A DNA stretch of 17,436 bases from CAWJEL01 sp964647255 (GTDB lineage Bacteria; Chloroflexota; Anaerolineae; CG2-30-64-16): positions 1 through 17,436 of the forward strand of contig CAZYGI010000073.1 in assembly GCA_964647255.1 (NCBI GenBank), given 5' to 3'. The position numbers were made by a program, and so were the translations under genes. Shown piece after piece: positions 6,677 through 13,496 of the stretch (position 1 is its first letter; every line of letters starts with the position of its first letter). The notes under the pieces were generated by a model. That model saw nothing but the letters and a program-made list of their open reading frames with translations. It was not told the origin of the DNA and did no database searches.

Positions 6677-7589
6677 GGCCGGTCAACCGCATGCTCACAT
6701 CCCAAACCCGGCGGCCCATCGCCCGGTCCAGTGCGGGCGCCGCCGGGTTCTCAGCCAGGGTCAGGTGGAAGAAGCGACCGCTGACATCCGCCATCTCGGG
6801 CGCGGCGGCCAGATAATAGAGCGCCTCCCCGGAGATAACCGGGTCCTTCAAGGTGTGCCAGATGACGTTGTGCTGGAACCACCGATACAGCGGCCCATTG
6901 TTCATGCCGATGTTGGTCCGCACGTCGCCCGGATGCATGGCATTGATGGTGACGCCGGAGCCCTGCAGCCGGTCGGCAAATTCCCACGTGGTCAGAAGCT
7001 GCGCGATCTTGGATGCACCGTAGCTCCGGTAACCGCCATAGCGCCTGTGCTCCCAGTTCAGGTCATCGAGATCCAGCCCGCCGAACCTGTGGCCCTCAGA
7101 ATTCACCTGGATGATGCGGGCGGGCGCGCTCTGCACCAACCGCTCGAGCAGGAGGTGGGTCAGGAGAAACGGCGCCAGGTGATTGACGCAGAACACCGTC
7201 TCAAAACCGCTCTGAGTGAGGGTCCGGGTGGTGGAGAACAGCCCGGCTGAATTGATCAGGACATCAATCCGGGGATAATCCCTCAGGAGAACTTCGGCCG
7301 CCCGGCGGACCGTCGCGAGATCGCTGAAATCCGCGATGACGATGTCTAGCGGCCCAGCGGCGCGCCCCAGGAGCTCTTTTCGTACGCTCTCCGCTTTGCC
7401 CGGGTTCCGGCAGACCATGACGATGTGCGCGCCGGCGCGGGCCAGACGCCTGACGGCTTCCAGCCCCACGCCCGAGGTGGCCCCCGAAACGACACAGACC
7501 CGCCCGGCCAGCGAAGCCGTGGTGGTCTTCTGGGCAGCCCGGCGGTTCTCGAGGAACATCAGCTCGTCCGGTAACTTGAATGCGGCCAT
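6660..7589 (-). CDS. Short-chain dehydrogenase, retinol-dehydrogenase / protochlorophyllide-reductase-like
   Basis: A 309-residue NAD(P)-dependent oxidoreductase. The cofactor motif SGATSGVG is at 35-42, NSAG at 113-116, catalytic Ser164 (QVNSEGHR) and Tyr190-x3-Lys194 (SYGASK). The spacing of 26 between Ser and Tyr, with GLDLDDLNWE between them, and NAMHPGDVRTNIG afterwards are typical of the RDH11-14/POR-like SDR branch. The start at 7589 has GGAGG just upstream. It follows the SnoaL-like gene by 11 bp, and its ribosome binding site lies in that gap, so the two form an operon. Its 3' end overlaps the CrtI-like gene convergently. Relatives often act on lipophilic alcohols such as retinol or steroids, suiting an apocarotenoid or similar substrate here, which is inferred. 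Confidence 0.88.
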   Translation of the reverse strand: MAAFKLPDELMFLENRRAAQKTTTASLAGRVCVVSGATSGVGLEAVRRLARAGAHIVMVCRNPGKAESVRKELLGRAAGPLDIVIADFSDLATVRRAAEVLLRDYPRIDVLINSAGLFSTTRTLTQSGFETVFCVNHLAPFLLTHLLLERLVQSAPARIIQVNSEGHRFGGLDLDDLNWEHRRYGGYRSYGASKIAQLLTTWEFADRLQGSGVTINAMHPGDVRTNIGMNNGPLYRWFQHNVIWHTLKDPVISGEALYYLAAAPEMADVSGRFFHLTLAENPAAPALDRAMGRRVWDVSMRLTGLTPGP

Positions 7590-7600
7590 TGATCCTCCCT

Positions 7601-8095
7601 CTAGCCGAAGACTTTGCGCATGAAGCGGCGATAGCGGTTCTTGAGCAACGGGATCCCGTCGAGAATGGCGCCCCACAGGTCGAAATAATCGCGCTGCGCG
7701 ATGATCCGGCCATCCTCGTGCAGAGTGAGTTTGGTGCTGCCATACAGGGGCGTGGGAGGATACTTCGTGAAAGCCATCGTCATGATCCAATCCATCAGGA
7801 TGACGTTCGATTCCTGGGCGATGGCGAGGATCTCCATATGCAGGCTTTGACACCGCTGCGTCAGCCGCTCGCAGAGGCCGACAAACGCCTCGATCCCTTC
7901 GATGCGCTGAATGGAATCCTGAAAGACCACATCGGGGTGATAGTACGGATACAGGTGAGACCAATCGGGCTTCCCACGGGTGTTATAGGTTCTTGACCAG
8001 AGTTCCCTGACGGTGTTTATGTCGAGCGGCACGAGCCGGCCGCTATCACCGTTCGCGGTCGGCGCGGGGCTGGCATCTGCTAAGGCTTCTTCCAT
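7601..8095 (-). CDS. SnoaL-like / NTF2-like protein
   Basis: A 164-residue protein with a short variable N-terminus and an NTF2/SnoaL-like fold from about residue 25: DINTVRELWSRTYN, then YYHPDVVFQDSIQRIEGIEAF, LHMEILAIAQESNVILMDWIM, and LHEDGRIIAQRDYFDLWGA. The basic C-terminus (KNRYRRFMRKVFG) is distinctive. The ATG at 8095 follows AGGAGGAAGG; longer open sequence upstream lacks homology. It is the first gene of an operon with the SDR. The fold serves polyketide cyclases, epoxide hydrolases and isomerases with small hydrophobic ligands. The conserved aspartates, tyrosines and tryptophan could line a pocket, but no specific catalytic set can be assigned. Confidence 0.8.
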   Translation of the reverse strand: MEEALADASPAPTANGDSGRLVPLDINTVRELWSRTYNTRGKPDWSHLYPYYHPDVVFQDSIQRIEGIEAFVGLCERLTQRCQSLHMEILAIAQESNVILMDWIMTMAFTKYPPTPLYGSTKLTLHEDGRIIAQRDYFDLWGAILDGIPLLKNRYRRFMRKVFG

Positions 8096-8371
8096 CGTCT
8101 CAAACCTTCCTCCTCTGCTGCTATCGGCCGCGCGCAAGCCGGCGCACTGCCGAGACCGCGGCCAGCGTCGCCCGCGCGCCCAAAAAGGGCACCCCAGACC
8201 ACATCCACCACGGTGACAATAGTTTATGAAAGATATGCGCAACAAGCTGTGCGCGGTCTTCCAATTGCGTTATTGTGTTGGTCTGAGGCCGCTCGTCGGC
8301 GCGACGTGTTCGCTCTAAAAACGACTCGCTGCAGGCGTGCTGTGGTAAAATGCCTGCAAGGAGAAACTGCC
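8096..8371. promoter_or_regulatory. Divergent intergenic region with promoter candidates
   Basis: This region separates the SnoaL-like operon (minus) from the leader ORF and CrtI-like operon (plus). On the minus strand TTGTTG and TATTGT with an 18-bp spacer (complement of about 8215-8244) are a possible promoter. On the plus strand TAAAAT (8346-8351) may be a -10 box; it is framed by the perfect inverted repeat TGCAGGC (8330-8336) / GCCTGCA (8352-8358), a plausible operator. The remaining sequence, including GC-rich 8120-8200, shows no supported gene. AAGGAG at 8358-8363 belongs to the leader ORF. Confidence 0.4.
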
Positions 8372-8404
8372 ATGCAAATCAGAAACGGTTCGGGCCGAAC
8401 GTAA
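8372..8404 (+). CDS. Ten-residue leader peptide upstream of the CrtI-ferredoxin fusion
   Basis: ATG at 8372 opens a 10-codon frame, MQIRNGSGRT, ending in TAA at 8402-8404. A strong AAGGAG (8358-8363) lies eight bases before it. The start of the large flavoprotein gene at 8406 comes one base after the stop and has no Shine-Dalgarno of its own. GTTCGG/CCGAAC (8388-8400) inside the leader could form a small hairpin over that region. The arrangement suggests that ribosomes terminating on the leader reinitiate at 8406, i.e. translational coupling. It could instead be an accidental short frame; expression is not shown. Confidence 0.5.
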   Translation: MQIRNGSGRT

Positions 8405-8405
8405 C

Positions 8406-10352
8406 ATGAAACCAACCAACAACCCCTCTCTGCGTAACAATTACGATGTCATCGTCGTCGGGGCCGGGCTGGGCGGGCTGACCGCGGCCAGCCTGCTGGC
8501 GAAGCGCGGCCTCTCAGTGCTGCTGATCGAGCAGCAGGGCAAGCCCGGCGGCTCCTGCACCTCGTTCCGGCGCAACGGCGTCACGTTCGACGTGGGCACG
8601 GCCATGCTCTACGGCTTCGGCCAGCACGGCTTCAAGCCGTTTCGCTTCCTGTTCAACGAACTGGAGGAGCCGATCGCGGTGGTGGCGCACGCCACGCTGG
8701 CGCGCATGACCTTCGAGGGCCAGCCGATCACCTTTTGGCCGGATGTGGAACGTTTCCTCCAGGAACTTGACCGCCTCTTCCCAGAGGAGCATGACGGGCT
8801 GCGCGCGTTCTATCGCGACCTGTACAAGATGTACGAGCATATCGTCCTCAAGAACGAGGTGATCGTCCCGCCGTCCGAGTTCTCCCCGCGCCAGGGATTG
8901 CGCAGCCTGCTCAGCGGCCCGATCCAAATGTTGAAGATGCAAAGCCTGCTGGATACCAACGTGCGCTCGCTGCTTAACCGCTACTTCAAGGGCGAGGCGG
9001 CACCTGCAATTGCGACGGAGCGCAGCGCAGGTGCAAGTGTCATCCACTTCTTCGACAAGCTCTGCTCGGCCTACTGCTACACCACCTCCGACGAGACCCC
9101 GGCAGTGCTGGCCGCGACGATGTTCCTGGACAATCACATCGGCGGCGTCTACTACCCGGCAGGCGGCAGCCAGATGCTGCCCAACACGATCGAGAAGGCG
9201 TTCGAGCGGCTGGGCGGGGAGACGCGCTATCACACGCTGGTGGACGAGATCCTGATCCGCGCCGGCCAGGCCTACGGCGTGCGCTTGAGCACCGGCGAAG
9301 AAATCTACGCGCCGCGGGTAATCGCCAACGTCACGGTGTGGAACCTCTACGGCAAGCTGGTGCGCCCCGAACACATCCGGCCGGAGCGGCAGGTGTGGGC
9401 GCAGGGCCTGGTCCCCACCTACCCCAGCATGACCCTCTATCTCGTGGTGGATCGGGCCGCGCTCCCGGCGGACGTGCTGCCGTGGGAGGTCTTCATCGAG
9501 AACCGTGCGTTGATTGACAGCTCCGACCTGACCCTCTACGTCAATGCGCTGGTGGACGAGACGCTGTGCCCGCCCGGCAAGCTGGTCATCACCGCCATCG
9601 CGCCGAACCTGGAAGCCTGGCCCGCGCCGGGGTCGGCTGAAGATCACTCGCCTGCCTACTTCGCACAGAAGCAGGCCCAGGCGCAGAAGATGCTGGATCA
9701 AATCGAGCAACATTTTCCAGGGTTCGGCAGCCACATCGAGACGCTGATCGTGGGCACGCCCACCACCATCGAGCGGTACCTGCTGAAGAACGGCGGCGCG
9801 GTGGGCGGCCCCAAAAACATGCTCGGCCAGCACATGCTCAAGCGCCTGCACGCCAAGAGCGAGTGGAAAAACCTGTACGTGTGCGGCGACTCGACCGTGA
9901 TGGCGACCGGCGCGCCGGCCACGGTCGTCTCCGGCGTGGGCGCAGCGAATCGAGTGCTGCGCGATCTGCGCCTGCCTGAATATGACGCGCGGAAGTTCCC
10001 GCGGCAATATGTCACCTTCGTGGAGACGCCCTACCGCCGGCCGGCCGTCACCCCCGGCGCGGAGATCACGGGGGAGAACGCGGCGCTGTTCGCGGCGCAA
10101 TGCCAGGGCTGCCAGGATCCGGCCTGCGTGGCCGATTGTCCCGCAGCCGTTGACATCCCCGGTGTGCTGCGGCGCATGGAGGCAGAGAACTTCCTCGGCG
10201 CGGCGCGCGAAGCGGGCCGCCGCGGGCCGCATGCCCAGACCTGCGCCGCCTGTCCGGCGCCCTGCGAACGCCACTGCTACCGGCGCAGCTTCGCGGATGA
10301 GCCGGTGCGGATCGCCGATCTGCTGCGGTGGGTCGCGCAGGTCGGTGAATGA
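8406..10352 (+). CDS. CrtI-like FAD oxidoreductase fused to a C-terminal two-[4Fe-4S] ferredoxin-like domain
   Basis: A 648-residue protein. Residues about 14-530 are a CrtI/RetSat-type flavoprotein: DVIVVGAGLGGLTAAS with G19, G21, G24, then PGGSCTSFRRNGVTFDVGTA, FFDKLCSAYCY, YYPAGGSQMLPNTIEKAF, and the C-terminal FAD contact NLYVCGDSTVMATGAPATVVSGVGAANRVL. After a linker, residues 566-624 hold eight cysteines: C566-x2-C569-x4-C574-x3-C578-P, then C613-x2-C616-P-x2-C620-x3-C624. This resembles the alpha-helical ferredoxin domain at the N-terminus of GltD, NfnB and dihydropyrimidine dehydrogenase, here placed C-terminally. Such clusters could carry electrons to or from the FAD, suiting a reductase (saturase). 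The gene overlaps the next by ATGA. A hairpin-forming insert lies at 9000-9034. Confidence 0.85.
   Translation: MKPTNNPSLRNNYDVIVVGAGLGGLTAASLLAKRGLSVLLIEQQGKPGGSCTSFRRNGVTFDVGTAMLYGFGQHGFKPFRFLFNELEEPIAVVAHATLARMTFEGQPITFWPDVERFLQELDRLFPEEHDGLRAFYRDLYKMYEHIVLKNEVIVPPSEFSPRQGLRSLLSGPIQMLKMQSLLDTNVRSLLNRYFKGEAAPAIATERSAGASVIHFFDKLCSAYCYTTSDETPAVLAATMFLDNHIGGVYYPAGGSQMLPNTIEKAFERLGGETRYHTLVDEILIRAGQAYGVRLSTGEEIYAPRVIANVTVWNLYGKLVRPEHIRPERQVWAQGLVPTYPSMTLYLVVDRAALPADVLPWEVFIENRALIDSSDLTLYVNALVDETLCPPGKLVITAIAPNLEAWPAPGSAEDHSPAYFAQKQAQAQKMLDQIEQHFPGFGSHIETLIVGTPTTIERYLLKNGGAVGGPKNMLGQHMLKRLHAKSEWKNLYVCGDSTVMATGAPATVVSGVGAANRVLRDLRLPEYDARKFPRQYVTFVETPYRRPAVTPGAEITGENAALFAAQCQGCQDPACVADCPAAVDIPGVLRRMEAENFLGAAREAGRRGPHAQTCAACPAPCERHCYRRSFADEPVRIADLLRWVAQVGE
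9000..9034. repeat. Hairpin element apparently inserted in frame in the CrtI-like gene
   Basis: GCACCTGC (9000-9007) and GCAGGTGC (9027-9034) are a perfect 8-bp inverted repeat. Inside it TGCG (9011-9014) pairs with CGCA (9021-9024) around the loop ACGGAG. It encodes APAIATERSAGA-type sequence within RYFKG...SVIHFFDKLCS. CrtI-like proteins, as I remember them, run RYF(K/R)DPxxxxFFDKL without this stretch. Removing about 36 bp would leave GEASVIHFF in frame. It therefore looks like a small palindromic (REP-like) repeat that entered a coding sequence without breaking it. No second copy is seen in this window. Confidence 0.5.
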
Positions 10353-11826
10353 TGGATCGCGTCGTTGTCGTGGGCGCGGGCATCGGCGGGTTGACGGCCG
10401 CGGCGCTGCTGGCAAAAACGGGCCGGGATGTGACCGTGCTGGAGGCGCACGTCTATCCCGGCGGGTGCGCAGGCACGTTCTACCACCAGGGCTTCCGGTT
10501 CGACGCCGGCGCGACGCTGGCTGCCGGATTTGACGCCGGCGGCGGTATGACGCGCCTCGGCCAGGCGCTTGGCATCACCTGGCCGGTCGAGCCGGCCCAA
10601 GTTGCGCTGCGCGCCCATCTCCCCGACGGGGGCCAGGTCACGCGCTGGACGGATGCCACGGCGTGGCAGGCCGAGCGGCTGGCCGCGTTCGGGCCGGCGG
10701 CCGAGCCGTTCTGGCGCTGGCAGGAGGCGATCGCCGACCGCATGTGGACTTTGGCGCTGGCGGGCGCACCGTGGCCGCCGCAGAGCGCCCCCGACCTGGG
10801 CCGCCTGACCCGCGCCGGCCTGGGCGTGGTCGCGGCCGGACCGCTGCGAATTCCCGGCATGGCGCGGGATGCTCTGCGGCCGTTGGCGCCGCGCCTGGCC
10901 GCCGCGCCGCCGCGGCTGCGGCAATACCTCGACGGACAGCTCCTCATCTCCGCCCAGGCGACCGCCGACCGCGCCAACGCGCTCTACGNNNNNNNNNNGC
11001 CGCGCTGGACATGCCCCGCCGCGGGGTGGCGCACGTCCGCGGCGGCATCGGCCGGCTGGCCGAGGCATTGGCCGAGGCGGTCCGCCGCGGGGGCGGCCGT
11101 ATCCAGTACCGGCAGCGGGTCACACACGTCGTCAACAATCACGGCCGCGGCTATCGCATCATAACCAACAAGGACGGCGATTTTAACGCCGAGCAGGTAA
11201 TCTTCAACCTGCCACCGCACGACGCCGCGGCGCTGTTGGGCGAGGACGCGCCGCCGAAACTGCGGCGAGCCGTGCTGCCCGCCGACGGCTGGGGCGCGTT
11301 CATGGTTTACCTGGGGCTGGATGATGCCGTGATCCCCGCCGGATGCCCGCTGCACCACCAGGTGATCGTGGCCGAGCCGCTCGGCGAGGGCAACAGCATC
11401 TTCCTATCGCTCAGCCTGCCCGGAGATGCGGCCCGCAGCCCCGCAGGCCAGCGCGCCGTCACCCTCAGCACCCACACCGATCTACGTTCCTGGTGGCGGT
11501 TGTTCGAGGCCGACCGCGACGCCTACGAAGTGCGCAAAGCCGATCTCACCGAGCGCGTGCTCGCCGCCGCCGAAGTGGCCTTGCCGGGCCTGCGCAGGGC
11601 AGCCAGGCTGATCCTGCCCGGCACGCCGGTGAGCTTCCAGCGATTCACGCATCGCAGCCTGGGCTGGGTGGGCGGCTTCCCGCAGACAAGCTTGTTTCGG
11701 GCCTGGGGGCCGCGGCTGGGGCGCGGACTGTGGCTGGTGGGCGACAGCATCTTCCCCGGCCAATCGGTGCTGGCGACCGCACTGGGCGGGATGCGGGTGG
11801 CCGCAGCGATCAGCGCCGCGGCCTGA
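10349..11826 (+). CDS. CrtD-like carotenoid desaturase (FAD-dependent), interrupted by an assembly gap
   Basis: One CrtI-superfamily gene read in two frames because of the N run at 10989-10998. Before the gap, about 213 codons hold the FAD motif VVVVGAGIGGLTAAALLA, PGGCAGTFYHQGFRFDAGAT, and FWRWQEAIADRMW. After it, 275 codons run from AALDMPRRGVAHVRGGIGRLAEAL to LWLVGDSIFPGQSVLATALGGMRVA. The order matches cyanobacterial-type C-3',4' desaturases (CrtD), where the segment ALYxAxALxxxxxPxG spans the gap. Total length near 490 residues is normal for the family. The ATG (10349 or 10352) overlaps the previous stop, so translation is coupled. It is probably intact in the organism, acting on a carotenoid end group; the exact substrate is inferred. 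Confidence 0.8.
10989..10998. other. Assembly gap (10 N)
   Basis: Ten undetermined bases interrupt the CrtD-like gene. The reading frame before the gap ends one base into a codon, and the frame after starts on a full codon at 10999. The true missing length must then be 2 modulo 3 if the gene is intact, so the ten N are a placeholder. Confidence 0.95.
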
Positions 11827-11828
11827 CC

Positions 11829-12806
11829 TTACCTCTTCGCCGCCTCAATCAATTCCTGCCGCCTTCGCCGGTACGCGATGACCGGCGAGTCGCCCGGGAT
11901 CAGCTTCTCGCCCATCCGCAGGTCGCTGCGCACGGGCCGCTGCGTCTGCACCACCCGGCGGTCCTGATGCGCGACGATGGTGTTGAAGATCATCGCCGAC
12001 CGGTTGATGAGGCTCCGCAAGACCGGCGTCCGCATGAAGTTTTGGTAGAAGCGGAGATACATCACGGTGTTCTCATCGTCCACCGGTGCAAACGCGACGA
12101 CGACCCGCACCTTGGCGCTGATCCAGTTCTGCCACAGGTTGGGGAAGATGAAGTCCAGATGGAACGGCTTGTCCGGCGCGGCCATCTCGTCCGCGCGCCG
12201 CGCGGGCGTGCCGTCGTCCAGGCGCATGGACGTTCGGACGAAGAAGCGATCAGGGTCCTGCCATTCGACCCACGGGCCGTCAATCACGGTGCGGCCGCCG
12301 CGGCCGATGGTGTTGTGGTGGAGGAAGGGCACGTGCGGCACGTCGAGTTGGTTCTCGACGACGCGCGAATAGTGCGCGTGCCACGGATCGCGCACTGCAC
12401 CGTAGCTGAAGCTCTCGTCCAGATCGCTGAACCAGCGCGGGGGCGGCACCTCACCCTCCGGCTGCCCCCAATAGATGAAGATCAACCCGTGCATCTCATG
12501 GGTCGGGTAAGCCTGCACCTTGAAGGCCTTCGGCGCCGGGGTAGTCCTGCCGTTGGCCGGGATCAGCGTGCAGCGGCCGCTGGCGTCGTACTCGAAGCCG
12601 TGGAACGGGCACCAGATGCAGTCGCCGTGCACCTCGCCGATGCTGAGCGCCACCCCACGGTGCGGGCACAGGTCGTGCATCACCGTCACTTTCCCCCCGT
12701 TATCGCGCCAGGCGACCAGCTTCTCGCCCATGCGCGTTACACCGATGGGTTTGTTACGGGGCACTTCGTTCGATTCGAGAATCGCGTACCATTGGTTGCG
12801 GATCAT
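11829..12806 (-). CDS. Rieske [2Fe-2S] non-haem iron oxygenase (PaO/VanA-like)
   Basis: A 325-residue oxygenase. The N-terminal Rieske motif is C47-x-H49-x16-C66-x2-H69 (LCPHRG, then CPFHG). The mononuclear iron site is visible at residues 151-163, D155-x2-H158-x4-H163 (ENQLDVPHVPFLH). The start MIRNQWYAILES at 12806 fits the family and has a GGGGAGA ribosome binding site (12811-12816); longer upstream sequence is antisense to the marR 3' end. Relatives include pheophorbide a oxygenase, vanillate demethylase and similar monooxygenases, which need a separate reductase, not present here. It lies 11 bp behind marR and is probably co-transcribed. It converges on the CrtD-like gene with a two-base gap. 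Its substrate is unknown; a hydroxylation in the same pathway is inferred. Confidence 0.9.
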   Translation of the reverse strand: MIRNQWYAILESNEVPRNKPIGVTRMGEKLVAWRDNGGKVTVMHDLCPHRGVALSIGEVHGDCIWCPFHGFEYDASGRCTLIPANGRTTPAPKAFKVQAYPTHEMHGLIFIYWGQPEGEVPPPRWFSDLDESFSYGAVRDPWHAHYSRVVENQLDVPHVPFLHHNTIGRGGRTVIDGPWVEWQDPDRFFVRTSMRLDDGTPARRADEMAAPDKPFHLDFIFPNLWQNWISAKVRVVVAFAPVDDENTVMYLRFYQNFMRTPVLRSLINRSAMIFNTIVAHQDRRVVQTQRPVRSDLRMGEKLIPGDSPVIAYRRRRQELIEAAKR

Positions 12807-12817
12807 TTGGTCTCCCC

Positions 12818-13267
12818 TTATGACTCTGGTGTTTCCAGAACAGCCGCCTGCGCAGTCAACATATCTAGCGTCTGACCGACGGCCGTGCGCTGTTCTTCGG
12901 TGAGCGCTGCAACCAGCAGCTCGATCCAATCCTGCCGCACCAGGATGCTCTCATCCATGGCGCGCCGGCCAGCCGCGGTCAGATGCACCAATCGCACGCG
13001 GCGATCGCCCGGCTCTTCGCCGCGCTGCACCAATCCCTGCTGCACCAGCCGCTCGATCATCTGGCTGGCGCCCGCGGGCGAGAGCTGCATGAGCTCACCG
13101 CACGCCATCACCTCGCGCGGCCCATGGTAGTAGAGGTGCATCAACAGAGCCATCTGCCCCAGGGACAGGCCGGAGGTATGCACATAACGCAAGAAACTGC
13201 TCATGGACAGCCATATGAAGACGGCGGTCCAATTCAGGATAGCTTGTGTGGTTTCGCAATTGTCCAT
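12818..13267 (-). CDS. MarR-family transcriptional regulator
   Basis: A 149-residue winged-helix regulator. Core motifs run LSLGQMALLMHLYYHGPREVMACGELMQLSPAGASQMIERLVQQGLVQRGEEPGDRRVRLVHLTAAGRR, including the wing signature DRRVRLVHLT, with N- and C-terminal dimerisation helices. The start at 13267 has only a weak Shine-Dalgarno; internal ATGs would remove the first helix, so 13267 is kept. Its gene precedes the Rieske oxygenase and is divergent from the second SDR and exporter. Several dyads lie in the shared intergenic region, so it probably represses both directions and responds to a small aromatic or lipophilic ligand, as the family usually does. The ligand is not known. Confidence 0.9.
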   Translation of the reverse strand: MDNCETTQAILNWTAVFIWLSMSSFLRYVHTSGLSLGQMALLMHLYYHGPREVMACGELMQLSPAGASQMIERLVQQGLVQRGEEPGDRRVRLVHLTAAGRRAMDESILVRQDWIELLVAALTEEQRTAVGQTLDMLTAQAAVLETPES

Positions 13268-13297
13268 GCAATAATGCTTTACTTTAGTGAAATATCT

Positions 13298-13341
13298 ATT
13301 ATAATGAAATTATATGCGCTTTCGCTCATTTGTAAAATGAG
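13298..13341. promoter_or_regulatory. Divergent promoter and MarR operator candidates
   Basis: The 15-bp perfect dyad TATAAT-GAA-ATTATA (13300-13314) contains a -10-like hexamer on each strand; another minus-strand TATAAT lies at 13298-13303. Ten bases further is the 17-bp perfect dyad CTCATTT-GTA-AAATGAG (13325-13341). Both lie upstream of marR and could be bound by its dimeric product. The segment is strikingly AT-rich against the GC-rich genes around it. The rest of the gap to 13496 shows no further clear signal. Confidence 0.55.
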
Positions 13342-13496
13342 GGTTTGATCGCGCGTCCTTGCCCCTGCTCCATAGCGGCCACTTGATTGGATTCTTGTAT
13401 ATGTTCTTACTGATGCTTCAGACCGCGCTCTTGTACACTCGTCTCTATCTGAACCAGGTCTGGACTGTCACCCTTGAGAGGTAAGTAGAGGTTGGT

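Noticed and set aside
8213..8371. Upstream extension of the ten-residue leader frame to a 63-residue protein
   Set aside because: No ribosome binding site at 8213, no family resemblance, and it would run through the likely promoter; only the short part with AAGGAG is supported.
8514..10415. 633-residue open frame on the minus strand
   Set aside because: It mirrors the CrtI-ferredoxin gene and is a GC-rich shadow; its translation is low-complexity in arginine, histidine and alanine with no recognisable domain.
11343..12875. 510-residue plus-strand frame spanning the CrtD-like 3' end and the Rieske gene
   Set aside because: It is out of frame with one real gene and antisense to the other; both real genes have clear motifs.
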